DNA of 64,000 bases from contig NZ_JAAKZV010000002.1 of assembly GCF_011044975.1 (NCBI RefSeq), positions 62,001 through 126,000 on the forward strand, in the 5' to 3' direction. The notes beneath the pieces were generated by a model. The model worked only from the letters and a program-made list of their open reading frames with translations. It was not told where the DNA came from and did not search any database. Below, one piece after another: positions 35,525-44,102 of this stretch (position 1 is the first letter of the stretch; each line of letters begins with the position of its first letter). A program made the position numbers and the translations under genes. The stretch is from Streptomyces coryli. GTDB taxonomy: Bacteria > Actinomycetota > Actinomycetes > Streptomycetales > Streptomycetaceae.

Positions 35525-36499
35525 TCAGTCGTCGTAGAGAGCGCGGCCCTTTTGAAAGCGCCAGAACGAGAGGGTGAGCACGAGCACGCACACAAAGGTC
35601 AGCAGCCCGGCGGCCGAGGCGTAGCCGAACCGGTAGTACTCGAAGCCGCTCTGGTAGATGAACGCCGGCAGCACCCTCGTCGAGTCGCCGGGGCCGCCCT
35701 GCGTGATCAGCACGACCAGGCCGAAGCTCTGCGAGACGCTGATGACCAGGGTGACGAAGACGAAGGTGGTTGTCGGCACCAGCGCCGGCCAGGTGATGGT
35801 GGTGAACCGCCGCCACGGCCCGGCCCCGTCGATGGCCGCCGCCTCGTACAGGTCGGTGGGCAGGTCCTGCAGCGCGGCCAGGTAGATCACCGCGGCGTAG
35901 CCCACCCCGCCCCACACCGCCATGATCATGAAGGCGGGCAGGGCCCAGTCCGAGGAGGCGAACCAGGCCGGCGGGTCGTCGATCCCCACCGACCGCAGCA
36001 CCTCGTTGACCATGCCGGAGGAGGGGTTGAGCAGGAGCAGCCAGGTCATGCCGATGGCGACCTGGTTGACGATGTAGGGGAGGAAGAAGATGGTGCGCAG
36101 CGCCGCCCGGCCGGGCACCGGCCGGTTGAGGGCGATGGCGAGGCCGAGGCCGAACAGCACGCTGAGCGGGACGCTGACGCCGGTGTAGATGCCGGTGAGC
36201 TTGAAGCTGTGCCAGAAGCGGTCGTCGCTCAGCAGCTCGGTGAAGTTGGCCAGGCCGGTGAACCGCACGCCGCCGAGCCCGGAGACCACGTCCCAGTCGG
36301 TGAAGGCGATCAGTACCGCCGCCACCACCGGGATCAGCGTGAAGAGCAGCATTCCGACCAGGTTCGGGGCGATGAACCACCAGCCGGCCGTGCCGTCGGT
36401 GTGGCGGGCGCGCCGGGGACGGCCCGGTCGGCCGGCGCGGGGCGCGGGTGCATCCCGCCGCCGCGCCGCGGCCGTGGCGGGCGCCGGTGCCGCAGCCAT
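35525..36499 (-). CDS. Sugar-type ABC permease (MalF-like)
   Basis: 324 aa, with a Pro/Arg-rich N-terminus then six membrane segments and EAA loop (DLYEAAAIDGAGPWRRFTTITWPAL). Start overlaps the binding-protein stop (TGATG). Second subunit of the importer. Confidence 0.9.
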   Translation of the reverse strand: MAAAPAPATAAARRRDAPAPRAGRPGRPRRARHTDGTAGWWFIAPNLVGMLLFTLIPVVAAVLIAFTDWDVVSGLGGVRFTGLANFTELLSDDRFWHSFKLTGIYTGVSVPLSVLFGLGLAIALNRPVPGRAALRTIFFLPYIVNQVAIGMTWLLLLNPSSGMVNEVLRSVGIDDPPAWFASSDWALPAFMIMAVWGGVGYAAVIYLAALQDLPTDLYEAAAIDGAGPWRRFTTITWPALVPTTTFVFVTLVISVSQSFGLVVLITQGGPGDSTRVLPAFIYQSGFEYYRFGYASAAGLLTFVCVLVLTLSFWRFQKGRALYDD

Positions 36500-37809
36500 C
36501 AGCTGTCCTTCGCGATGGCCTGGTCGGCGCGCTTCTTCAGGGTGGTCACCCAGTCGTCCACCGACGTCTCGCCGAGCAGCATCTTGGCGCGGCTCTCCAT
36601 GAACGCCTTGTACACGCCCGCGTAGCCGGTCGCGACGGTGTCGACGGGTATCCGGGTGTCCTTGTCCAGCAGCACCCGGCGCACCGACTCGACGTCGTAG
36701 ACCTTCTCCCGGTCCTTGCCGAGCAGTTCCTTCATGATCGTCTCGTCGTCGATGCCGTCGAGCAGGTACGGCACCCGGCCGCCCTTGATCATCGGAACGG
36801 AGCCGTCCGGGATCATCCAGAAGCGCGCCAGGTCCCAGGCGGCTTCCTTGTGACGGGTCTTGGGGTTGATGCAGATGTCGTTGCCGATGAATCCCGGATT
36901 CCAGTACTTCTCGCCAGGCACCCGCGGCATCGGCAGGGCGGAGACCTTGAAGTCGCGGGGGAACTCCTTGGTGTCGCTGATGTAGCGGGTGTTGAAGGTG
37001 CTGGCGATCCACAGGCCGACCTTGCCCTGCAGAAATGGGGTGTGCTGGTAGACGTCCAGCTTCTGCGCCACCACCTCCTCGTACGGGAAGGCGATCTTCT
37101 TGTCCAGCGCGTCCCGCCAGGCCCGGCCGTACTCCCGGTAGGCCGGGTCGGCGAAGCGGGACTTCCGGCCGCCTCTGGCGTAGTAGTTGTCGGCGCCCAG
37201 GGTGATCCGCGGGGTGTCCGGGTAGAAGAGCATCCCGTAGCGGTTCTTGCCGGCGATCGCCTCCGCCGCCTTGGTGAAGTCGTCGATGGTCCACTTCTCC
37301 GGGATGGTGACCCCGGCCTCGGCCAGCAGATCCTGGTTGACGAAGACGAGGTGCGGGTCGCGCGCGCACACCAGGCTGTGCAGCTTCCCGTCGAACCACA
37401 CCGCCTCCGAGCGCTCCGGGTCGGCCAGCGAGGTGAAGGCCTGGTCCTTCTGCACCCGGTCGGTGAGGTCCGCGGCGAGGCCCGACTTCACCCGCTGGGC
37501 GAGGTATTGCAGCCCGTACGAGAAGTACACGTCGATCGGGGCGCCGCCCTGCAGCGCGGTGTCCAGCTTGACGTTGCCCTGCGGGTCGTTGACGTAGCGG
37601 TGGTACTTCACCTTCAGCTTCGGGTGCTTCTTCTCGAAGGCCGCGATGACGTCGTTGGGGCCGTTCTCCGGCGGTACGCCGCCCCACATGTTCAGGGTCG
37701 TGCCGCCGCCCGGGGTCTTGGGTCCGCAGGCGGACAGCGCGGTGCCCGCGGCGGTGGCGGCTAGGCCGGTCAGCACGCCGCGTCGGCTCGGCCAGGTGTG
37801 GGAGTGCAT
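36499..37809 (-). CDS. Extracellular sugar-binding lipoprotein (SBP family 1)
   Basis: 436 aa. Twin-Arg N-terminus (SRRGVLTGLAATAAG) with lipobox LSAC, so a Tat-exported lipoprotein. Features of family 1: LNMWGG, FEKKHPKLKVKYHRY, GGAPIDVYFSYG, VGLWIASTFN. Binding specificity cannot be read; the neighbouring dioxygenases suggest a substituted or non-classical carbohydrate. First gene of a three-gene operon. Confidence 0.9.
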   Translation of the reverse strand: MHSHTWPSRRGVLTGLAATAAGTALSACGPKTPGGGTTLNMWGGVPPENGPNDVIAAFEKKHPKLKVKYHRYVNDPQGNVKLDTALQGGAPIDVYFSYGLQYLAQRVKSGLAADLTDRVQKDQAFTSLADPERSEAVWFDGKLHSLVCARDPHLVFVNQDLLAEAGVTIPEKWTIDDFTKAAEAIAGKNRYGMLFYPDTPRITLGADNYYARGGRKSRFADPAYREYGRAWRDALDKKIAFPYEEVVAQKLDVYQHTPFLQGKVGLWIASTFNTRYISDTKEFPRDFKVSALPMPRVPGEKYWNPGFIGNDICINPKTRHKEAAWDLARFWMIPDGSVPMIKGGRVPYLLDGIDDETIMKELLGKDREKVYDVESVRRVLLDKDTRIPVDTVATGYAGVYKAFMESRAKMLLGETSVDDWVTTLKKRADQAIAKDS

Positions 37810-37858
37810 AAGATCAACCCTTCTGTGGCGATCCGTCCCCCGCCGTCCCGCGGGCTTG

Positions 37859-37879
37859 GGTCACAATCGCACCGTGACC
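37859..37879 (-). promoter_or_regulatory. Dyad upstream of importer operon
   Basis: GGTCAC-N9-GTGACC, a perfect interrupted palindrome 50-70 nt before the binding-protein start, a likely regulator or activator site. Confidence 0.45.
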
Positions 37880-37910
37880 GGGAGCGGAACATGCCCGAGG
37901 TCGGGTTTTC

Positions 37911-37925
37911 TTTGCACTCAACCGT
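37911..37925 (-). promoter_or_regulatory. Shared cluster motif, copy 2
   Basis: TTTGCACTCAACCGT; its last 13 bases are identical to 32785-32797. It lies 102 nt before the binding-protein start and 31 nt beyond the end of the AraC gene. Confidence 0.55.
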
Positions 37926-37955
37926 CCATCAGCGGCGGGAAGCGGCCCGATGGGT

Positions 37956-38777
37956 TTACTGGCGGGCCCGGTAGCGGCGCGGCGACATCCCCATCACGGC
38001 CTTGAACTGCCGGCTGAAGAGGAAGACGTCCGGATACCCGAACTCCGCCGCCACCTCCGCGATCGAGTCCGGCACCTCGTCCAGCCGCAGCGCCGCCTGA
38101 TGGATCCGGCGGCGCACCAGCCACACCTTGGGAGGCACCCCGAAGGTCTGCCGGAAGCGCCGGGTGAAGTACTCCGGCGAAAGACCCACCACCCGGGCCA
38201 GCTCCTCGGGCCGCACCCGCCGGGTGATCCGCCGGTCCGCGTACTGCTCCAGCAGCCGGCGCTGCGCGATGTCCATCCGCCGGCCGCTGCCGCGCTGTTC
38301 GCCCGCCAGCCGGAAGATTCCCGTGAAGAGGACCAGCAGCAGGGCGGGCAGCCGCTGGTCGCGGTACGGGGCGCTGGCGGCGAGCTCGGCGATCAGCATG
38401 TCGAAGGTGGCCCGCAGCTCCCAGGCGTCCGGCAGTACGAGCACGGCATCCGGATCGCCCGGGCCGGTCGCGGCCTCATCCTGCAGCCGGTTGAGCCGGA
38501 ACCGGTACACGGTGATCGGCTGCCGCGGGTCCGCGGCCCGCAGGTCGAAGGGCACCCCGGGGCGCAGCCACATCAGGGAGCCGGGATCGAGCCGGATCCG
38601 CTCCTCGCCCGCCGTGCCCTCGCAGGATCCGGTGACCACGAGATAGACCAAGTGCTCCGGCAGTCCGCGGGGAAAGACCACCGACCACGGACGCACCACG
38701 GGCTCGTATGCGAACAAGCCGAAGTCGGCTCCCTGCGCCAGCCGTTCGAGCCAGGCCGCCTGCTGCTGCCGATCCAT
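37956..38777 (-). CDS. AraC-family regulator (second)
   Basis: 273 aa. N-terminal sensing domain with LDPGSLMWLRPGVPFDLRA (cupin-like) and C-terminal AraC domain ending FGYPDVFLFSRQFKAVMGMSPRRYRARQ. The last helix is nearly identical to that of the third AraC gene, so they probably read similar DNA. Divergent from the second PhyH gene (89 nt gap) and directly upstream of the importer operon in the same direction; a natural activator for both. Confidence 0.85.
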   Translation of the reverse strand: MDRQQQAAWLERLAQGADFGLFAYEPVVRPWSVVFPRGLPEHLVYLVVTGSCEGTAGEERIRLDPGSLMWLRPGVPFDLRAADPRQPITVYRFRLNRLQDEAATGPGDPDAVLVLPDAWELRATFDMLIAELAASAPYRDQRLPALLLVLFTGIFRLAGEQRGSGRRMDIAQRRLLEQYADRRITRRVRPEELARVVGLSPEYFTRRFRQTFGVPPKVWLVRRRIHQAALRLDEVPDSIAEVAAEFGYPDVFLFSRQFKAVMGMSPRRYRARQ

Positions 38778-38795
38778 GCCACCCCTGCCGCAGCA

Positions 38796-38810
38796 CCGAT
38801 TGGGTGCAAA
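38796..38810 (-). promoter_or_regulatory. Shared cluster motif, variant copy 3
   Basis: The minus strand reads TTTGCACCCAATCGG; it agrees with TTTGCACTCAACCGT (37911) at 12 of 15 positions. It lies in the gap between the divergent AraC and PhyH genes. Confidence 0.4.
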
Positions 38811-38866
38811 GGTTAGCCGGGCGTGGCCATGGCTCACAACGGTGCCGACTGGGACGGTTGCTGTCC

Positions 38867-39637
38867 ATGGAGACCAACGCCCCGGAGACCGGCGCCCCGG
38901 CGCTCACCCGCGATGAAGTGGGCCGCTTCCACCGGTCCGGCTACCTCGGTCCGTACGCCGCCTGCACGCCCGCCGAGATGGCGGAGCTGCGCGAGCGCAT
39001 CGATCTGGAGGTGCTGCCCGCCCCTGGCCCCAACCCCGGCAATCCGCTGCAGGCGCGCCATCTCGACCGCCACCTGGTCCACGACCTGGCGACCCGCCCC
39101 GCAGTGCTCGGCAGGCTGCGCGGCCTCCTCGGAGACGACATCGTGCTGTGGACCACGTACTTCTTCAACAAGGAGCCGGGCGCGCTGGAGCTGCCCTGGC
39201 ACCAGGACGTCAACTTCTGGCCCATCGAGCCGCCGCTGAACGTGTCCATCTGGATGGCCGTCGACCACGTCACCACCGAGAACTCCTGCGTCCAGCTCAT
39301 CCCCGGCTCGCACCGCACGGTCATCCCGCACCTGCCGTCCCGCCCCGGCATGTCCTTCGCCGAGGAGGCGGACCCGGCGCTGGTGGAGGCGGACAAGGCC
39401 GTGGACATGGAGCTGGCGCCCGGCGAGTTCTTCATCTTCAACGAGCGCATGCTGCACCGCTCGGCGCCGAACCACTCCACCCGCCGCCGCCTGGGCTTCT
39501 CGGCCCGCTACACGCTGCCCCAGGTCAGCATCCTGGACCAGGACTCCGCGCCGCTGTTCCCCGGGCACGCCTGTGTGCTGGTCAGCGGCAGCGACGCGAT
39601 GGGCCTGAACCGCATGACCGAGCCCCCGGCCCGCTGA
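38867..39637 (+). CDS. Phytanoyl-CoA dioxygenase (PhyH) family protein (second)
   Basis: 256 aa. LPWHQDVNFWPIEPP contains the H-x-D pair; NERMLHRSAPNHS the distal His and RRRLGFSARYTLP the 2-oxoglutarate Arg. WTTYFFNKEPG and TTENSCVQLIPGSHR are typical PhyH blocks. Only weakly similar to the first PhyH, so the two probably act on different steps or substrates. A third AraC gene follows 20 nt after it in the same direction. Confidence 0.88.
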   Translation: METNAPETGAPALTRDEVGRFHRSGYLGPYAACTPAEMAELRERIDLEVLPAPGPNPGNPLQARHLDRHLVHDLATRPAVLGRLRGLLGDDIVLWTTYFFNKEPGALELPWHQDVNFWPIEPPLNVSIWMAVDHVTTENSCVQLIPGSHRTVIPHLPSRPGMSFAEEADPALVEADKAVDMELAPGEFFIFNERMLHRSAPNHSTRRRLGFSARYTLPQVSILDQDSAPLFPGHACVLVSGSDAMGLNRMTEPPAR

Positions 39638-39656
39638 GCCGTTGGCGTCGCCGACG

Positions 39657-40583
39657 ATGGCTGACCCTTTCGCTGCGGAACAGCGTTGGCTGGAGGGCCT
39701 GTTACGGGCCGTCCACGACCCGCTCGGCGGGGCGGGCGGCCCGTGCACGTACGGCCGCCTCGCCCCGGCCGGGCCGCTGTGGCGCCCGGCCGGGGAGTCG
39801 GCGCACCTGCTGTGCCTGGTCGTGGCGGGTTCCCTGACCGGGGAGGTGGCCGGCCTGCCGGTGCTGCTCAGCCCCGGCCGGGCGCTGTGGGTGCCGCCGG
39901 GCACCGACTGCACGCTGCGCGCCGCGACGTCGGCGGGGGCCACGGCGCCCGCGGCCTACCGGATCGGCTTCTGTGCTGCAACTGTTGAAGCCTTGGCCGC
40001 CGCGGACTGCCCGCGCCAGGCGCACCCGTTCCTGCTCGCCGAGAACGCCTGGGAGCTGCGCCCGCTGCTCGACGCGCTGGTCCGCGACCTGGACACCCGG
40101 GCGCCGCTGGCGCTGCTGCGTTCCCGGTCGCTGCTGGTCGCCGCGCTGGCGACGCTGCTGCGCGGCGCGGACCGGGAGCCCGCGGCGGCCGGGACCGTAC
40201 CCGGCCGGCCGGCGCCGCTGACGGCCCGGCAGCGCGCGGCACTCGAGGCGTACGCCGACGCCCACCCGGCCGCACGGCCGTCGGTGCGCGAGCTCGCGGT
40301 GGCGGCCGGACTGTCCGAGGCCGAGTTCCGGCGGCGGTTCAGGGCGGCGTACCGGCTCTCGGCGCGCAGCTGGCTGCTGCGCCGCCGGATCCACGCGGCG
40401 GCGCGGATGCTGGACGAGGCGGACCGGACCAGCGTCGGCGCGGTCGCGGGGCGGTTCGGGTACACGGACGTCTTCCTCTTCAGCCGCCAGTTCAAGGCGG
40501 TGCTGGGCATGTCGCCGCGGGCGTGGCGGGAGCGGGCGCGGCGCGCCCCCGCCCCCGCCCCCGCCGGCCGTCAGGCCGAGTGA
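39657..40583 (+). CDS. AraC-family regulator (third)
   Basis: 308 aa. Cupin-like N-terminus (GSLTGEVAGLPVLLSPGRALWVPPGTDCTLRAAT) and C-terminal AraC domain (VRELAVAAGLSEAEFRRRFRAAYRLSARSWLLRRRIHAAARMLDEADRTSVGAVAGRFGYTDVFLFSRQFKAVLGMSPR). Follows the second PhyH gene as a likely operon partner. Overlaps the end of the convergent PhoD gene by 13 nt. Ends in a Pro/Ala run. Confidence 0.85.
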   Translation: MADPFAAEQRWLEGLLRAVHDPLGGAGGPCTYGRLAPAGPLWRPAGESAHLLCLVVAGSLTGEVAGLPVLLSPGRALWVPPGTDCTLRAATSAGATAPAAYRIGFCAATVEALAAADCPRQAHPFLLAENAWELRPLLDALVRDLDTRAPLALLRSRSLLVAALATLLRGADREPAAAGTVPGRPAPLTARQRAALEAYADAHPAARPSVRELAVAAGLSEAEFRRRFRAAYRLSARSWLLRRRIHAAARMLDEADRTSVGAVAGRFGYTDVFLFSRQFKAVLGMSPRAWRERARRAPAPAPAGRQAE

Positions 40584-42220
40584 ATGTGCGGGTCACCGTT
40601 CTCGACGGCGAACTTCTTCAGCGTGTAGACCGGGTCGTCGGGACTGGTCACCTTGTCCACGCCCTTGTAGTAGACCTTCATACGGTCGGCGGTCAGGTCG
40701 GTGATCACGTAACCGCAGTGCAGATCGGCCCACTTCATCTGCGGGTTGACCCGTCTGCGGACCTGCCGGGCCTCGTTCGCCGCCGGGTTGAAGTCCTGGG
40801 CGCTGGTGATGGACAGGCTGGTGAATTCGACGCCGAGCGGGGCGGACTCCGGCACGTCCAGGTCCGACGGCAGCTCGGAGACGTAGCCGCAGTGCACATC
40901 GCCGGTGAGGACGACGAAGTTCTTCAGGTCCCCGCCGGTGCGGGCGGCCCGTACGGCGTCGAAGAGGCGCTGCTGGGAGGCCCGGTAGCCGTCCCAGTTG
41001 TGCGCGGAATAGGTGGGCGCCGCGGTCGTGGAGCTGGCGGTGTTGGTGAGGGCCATCAGGACGCCCTGCGGGACGATGTTCCAGCGGGCCGGGGTGGCGG
41101 TGAGCCCGTCGCGGAGCCACCGCTCCTGCGCGTCCCCGAGGATGCTGCGGGCCGGGTCGCGGCGGGCGGGGGAGTCCGGGATGGTGTTCGGGGTGAGTGC
41201 GGCCGACCGGTACTGCCGGGCGTCGGCCATGTCGAACTGCGCGAGGCCGCCCCAGCGCAGCCGCCGGTACAGCCGGGCGTCGGGTCCGCTGGGCCGCTGC
41301 GGCAGCCGCAGCGGCATGTGCTCCCAGAAGGCCCGGTACGCGGCGGCCTGGCGCAGCAACTGCGCCTCGGTAGTGGCCTGGTAGTCGTCCCACACCTCGT
41401 GGTCGTCCCACATCACCGCCCAGGGCACGTGCCGGTGCGCGGCGATCACCTCGGGCTGGCTGTTGTAGAGCGCGTAGCGCAGCCGGTACTGGTCGAGGGT
41501 GGTGGTCTCGACGGCCAGCTCCGCCGGAAGCCCTGCGGGTATCTGCCGTCCCGGGTTGATCTGTTGGACCGGGTACTCGTAGAGGTAGTCGCCGAGGAAG
41601 AAGACCATGTCCAGTTCGTGCGCACCGATATCGGCCATCGTCTGGAAGTAGCCGGCCCGGTAGTTCATGCAGGAGGCGAAGGCGTAACGCATCGCCGGCA
41701 TCGTCCCGGCGGCCGGCGCCGTGCGGGTACGGGCCGGTTCGCTGAGGTGCCCGCCGGCGGAGAACCGGTACCAGTAGGCGGTACCCGGCCGCAGCCCCCG
41801 GACGTCGGCGTGCACGGAGTACGCGTACTCCGCCACCGCCTCCTCGCTCCCGGACGCGACCACGCGCCGGAAGCCCTCGTCGGTCGCCACCTGCCACTTC
41901 ACCTCGACCGCGAGCCCGGGGACCATCCCGGCCAGCGGGGCGAGCGGCTCCGGCGCGAGGCGGGTCCACAGCACCACGGAGTCGGTGGTGGGATCCCCGG
42001 AGGCGACCCCCATCCGGAAGGGATAGTCGAAGGCGGCGCGGCCACGGTCAGCGGCAAAGGCCGCAGTGGCCGGCAGCTGCAGCGCGAACGCCAGCCCGGC
42101 GGCGCCACCGCCCATCGCGAGCAGGAAGCGTCTTCGGTCGTGGGCGGCGAGGGAGGACAGCGACCGCCGGAATCGGGCGTCGCGTGCGGCATGACCCGGC
42201 TCTGTACGCGAGATCGGCAT
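40571..42220 (-). CDS. phoD: Secreted alkaline phosphatase PhoD
   Basis: 549 aa. Tat signal HDRRRFLLAMGGGAAGLAF near residue 30, PhoD N-terminal beta domain (MGVASGDPTTDSVVLWTRLAP) and metallophosphatase core: FASCMNY, LGDYLYEY (Asp and Tyr/Cys iron-calcium site), WDDHEVWDDY, and LTGDVHCGY. PhoD enzymes hydrolyse phosphomonoesters and phosphodiesters outside the cell and are usually induced by phosphate limitation through PhoP. A Pho box was not identified by eye. Confidence 0.92.
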   Translation of the reverse strand: MPISRTEPGHAARDARFRRSLSSLAAHDRRRFLLAMGGGAAGLAFALQLPATAAFAADRGRAAFDYPFRMGVASGDPTTDSVVLWTRLAPEPLAPLAGMVPGLAVEVKWQVATDEGFRRVVASGSEEAVAEYAYSVHADVRGLRPGTAYWYRFSAGGHLSEPARTRTAPAAGTMPAMRYAFASCMNYRAGYFQTMADIGAHELDMVFFLGDYLYEYPVQQINPGRQIPAGLPAELAVETTTLDQYRLRYALYNSQPEVIAAHRHVPWAVMWDDHEVWDDYQATTEAQLLRQAAAYRAFWEHMPLRLPQRPSGPDARLYRRLRWGGLAQFDMADARQYRSAALTPNTIPDSPARRDPARSILGDAQERWLRDGLTATPARWNIVPQGVLMALTNTASSTTAAPTYSAHNWDGYRASQQRLFDAVRAARTGGDLKNFVVLTGDVHCGYVSELPSDLDVPESAPLGVEFTSLSITSAQDFNPAANEARQVRRRVNPQMKWADLHCGYVITDLTADRMKVYYKGVDKVTSPDDPVYTLKKFAVENGDPHIHSA

Positions 42221-42543
42221 CGCGCCAACGTAGAGCGGCAGCGGCCGGGGGTACATGGACCGAATCCACGAGACATGACCTTTGCACGACGCAAGCGCGA
42301 CTGCGATGACGAGCAGAAGCCGACTCCTCCGCCCCAGTGAGCGATTCGGCGGGCCGCCCTAGCGCTTGCGGGCCACGCCTCCGTACACCGAGACCTGCGC
42401 GTCCGTCACCGTCTGAGCCGTGCCGACCGCGACCGGGTCCGGCCGCGGGCGCGGGAGGGACGAGACGCCCGGGGCGATGAGGTCGAGGCCAGGGGTCCAC
42501 GAGCGGCGTGCTCGACCTCGGAGCGATCGACCGGAGAACGACA

Positions 42544-42581
42544 GAAGGGCCCTCACAGGTGTTGACCTGCGAAGACCCTTC
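42544..42581. terminator. Compound hairpin
   Basis: GAAGGG (42544-42549) pairs with CCCTTC (42576-42581) and an inner CAGGT-GTTG-ACCTG stem fills the middle. It lies just before tRNA-like fragment B. Confidence 0.55.
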
Positions 42582-42586
42582 GGAAT

Positions 42587-42640
42587 GTCGGGACGGCGGG
42601 ATTTGAACCCACGACCCCTTGACCTCCAGCTCAGGTGCCC
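42587..42640 (-). other. tRNA 3'-end-like fragment B
   Basis: The minus strand reads TGAGCTGGAGGTCAAGGGGT, then CGTGGGTTCAAATCCCGC and CGTCCCGAC: the anticodon-arm remnant, T arm and 3' acceptor strand of a tRNA-Pro-like gene. The 5' half is absent. Same kind of element as at 13368 and 51868. Confidence 0.55.
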
Positions 42641-42731
42641 CTGAGCGGCGTGCTCCGGTCCTTCCTCGAGGTCGGCAACCAGCGTACTCAGCCGAGTAAA
42701 GGAGTCGAGTGAACCCGGAGGGACCCCGGGT

Positions 42732-42900
42732 TCACACCTCGCCGAAGGTGAAGATCCCGTCCAGCCGGTCCGCTACCAGTGCGGTGGCGACCGGTGCCTC
42801 CCGGCCGCCCCGGGTGTCGATCCGCACCAGCCGCCGCGCGAGGTCCGTCGCACCGCGCCAGGCGTCCGCGCGTTCATCGGGGTGCTCCCGGGGGTGTGGT
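42732..42900 (-). pseudogene. 3' fragment of an unidentified gene
   Basis: The minus strand encodes DLARRLVRIDTRGGREAPVATALVADRLDGIFTFGEV before a stop, with strong coding bias but no start. It begins like the N-terminal helix of M20 peptidases (LxxLVRIDT) yet ends after 35 residues. Probably a fused or deleted remnant. Confidence 0.35.
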
Positions 42901-42909
42901 GAGTCGTCG

Positions 42910-43947
42910 TCATATGCGGTGCTGGGGCGCTGGTGCGGCCCGGGTGCTGTCGCGCACCACCAGGGTCGGCACGAGTGCGATATGCGCGTGCGGACCGCGC
43001 TCGGCATCCTTGGCCAGGCTCGCCGCGGCCAGCAGCCGCACCGCCTCCGCGGCGATCCGGTCGCGGGGCTGATGGACTGTGGTCAGGGCCGGTTCGGCCA
43101 GCCGGGAGAACTCGATGTCGTCGTATCCGGTCACCTGCACCTGCCGGGGCACCGAGAAACCGTGGGCCCGGCAGGCGCGGGTGGCCCCGAGCGCGATGAG
43201 GTCATCGGCGCATACGAGCGCGTCCGGAAGGCCGCCCTCCGCGATCAGCCGGGCCACGGCCTCCTCGCCCCACTCGACGCTGTAGTCCCCGAGTAGCACC
43301 TCGTGCGGTTTCACCTCGATGTTCAGCTCCTCGGCACGCCGCCGGAACCCGGCGAACCGCTGCTCAGTGGAGGAGTGGGTCATCAGCGAGCCGATGTAGG
43401 CCGCGGACCGCGCCCCGCCGTCGTGGAGGTGGTCCATGACCTGCCGCATCGCCGCGACGTCGTCGACGCCGACCCAGTCGGTGGTGGTGCCGTCGACGAA
43501 TCGGTCGAGCTGGACGAGCGGCAGCTGCTCCGCGGTCTGCTGTACGGCGGGCCGGCTGTCGACGCCATGGCTCGGGCTGACGATGATGCCGTCGACGTTG
43601 CGCGCGGCGAGCGAGGCCAGCCGGCGCGCCTCGATCCGCGGGTCGGAGCGCGCGTCGCACAGGAACAGCTCCTTGCCCTCCTTCCCCAGGGCGTGTTCCA
43701 CGCTCTCTACCAGGGAGGTGAAGAACGGGTTGGTGATGCTGGGCACGACCATCCCCACGGTGTCGGTGCGGCTGTTGCGCAGCGACCTGGCGATGACATT
43801 GACCTGATAGCCCAGGTCGTCGGCGGCGCGGCGGACCTTGCGTTCGACCGCGGCCGAGAACTGGCCCCGCCCGGAGAGCACCCGCGACACGGTGGCGGTG
43901 GAGACACCGGCCCGCTCGGCGACCTGAGCGATCGTGACCCGCTGCAA
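42910..43947 (-). CDS. LacI-family transcriptional repressor
   Basis: 345 aa. The start is a TTG, with AGGAAGG six bases upstream; no ATG or GTG fits the LacI N-terminus (LQRVTIAQVAERAGVSTATVSRVLSGRG). The helix-turn-helix and hinge are followed by the periplasmic-binding-like sensor (DTVGMVVPSITNPFFTSLVESVEHALG; DDLIALGATRACRAHGFSVPRQVQVTGYDDIEFSRLAEPALTTV). The palindrome GCAATCGATTGC covers the TTG start itself, so binding there would block its own translation start region. Divergent from the eight-gene operon, which has a near copy of the palindrome. Confidence 0.9.
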   Translation of the reverse strand: MQRVTIAQVAERAGVSTATVSRVLSGRGQFSAAVERKVRRAADDLGYQVNVIARSLRNSRTDTVGMVVPSITNPFFTSLVESVEHALGKEGKELFLCDARSDPRIEARRLASLAARNVDGIIVSPSHGVDSRPAVQQTAEQLPLVQLDRFVDGTTTDWVGVDDVAAMRQVMDHLHDGGARSAAYIGSLMTHSSTEQRFAGFRRRAEELNIEVKPHEVLLGDYSVEWGEEAVARLIAEGGLPDALVCADDLIALGATRACRAHGFSVPRQVQVTGYDDIEFSRLAEPALTTVHQPRDRIAAEAVRLLAAASLAKDAERGPHAHIALVPTLVVRDSTRAAPAPQHRI

Positions 43948-43955
43948 TCGATTGC
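43944..43955. promoter_or_regulatory. LacI operator over the repressor start
   Basis: GCAATCGATTGC, a perfect 12-bp palindrome that overlaps the TTG start codon. The core AATCGATTGC recurs at 44079-44088. Confidence 0.7.
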
Positions 43956-44030
43956 CTTCCTGCCCGGAAACATGGCGGTCACCTGGCTCAAATACCGATG
44001 TGACCTGACGTGTTTCATCAGCATAGAGCC

Positions 44031-44060
44031 TTGACACGGCTGCTGACCCTTGCCTACGGT
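44031..44060 (+). promoter_or_regulatory. Sigma-70-type promoter of the BtpA-TenA operon
   Basis: TTGACA (44031-44036), 18-nt spacer, TACGGT (44055-44060). The predicted transcription start is near 44067, ten bases before the second operator. Confidence 0.6.
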
Positions 44061-44076
44061 CCTCCGCAGTTCAACT

Positions 44077-44088
44077 GTAATCGATTGC
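44077..44088. promoter_or_regulatory. LacI operator at the operon start
   Basis: GTAATCGATTGC, differing by one base from the operator at 43944; 15 nt before the first gene's ATG and downstream of the promoter, where a bound repressor would block transcription. Confidence 0.7.
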
Positions 44089-44102
44089 GTAAAGGTGGCC
44101 CG

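Noticed and set aside
40523-42340. 605-codon plus-strand frame opposite PhoD
   Set aside because: Antisense of a well-conserved enzyme, no recognisable motif.
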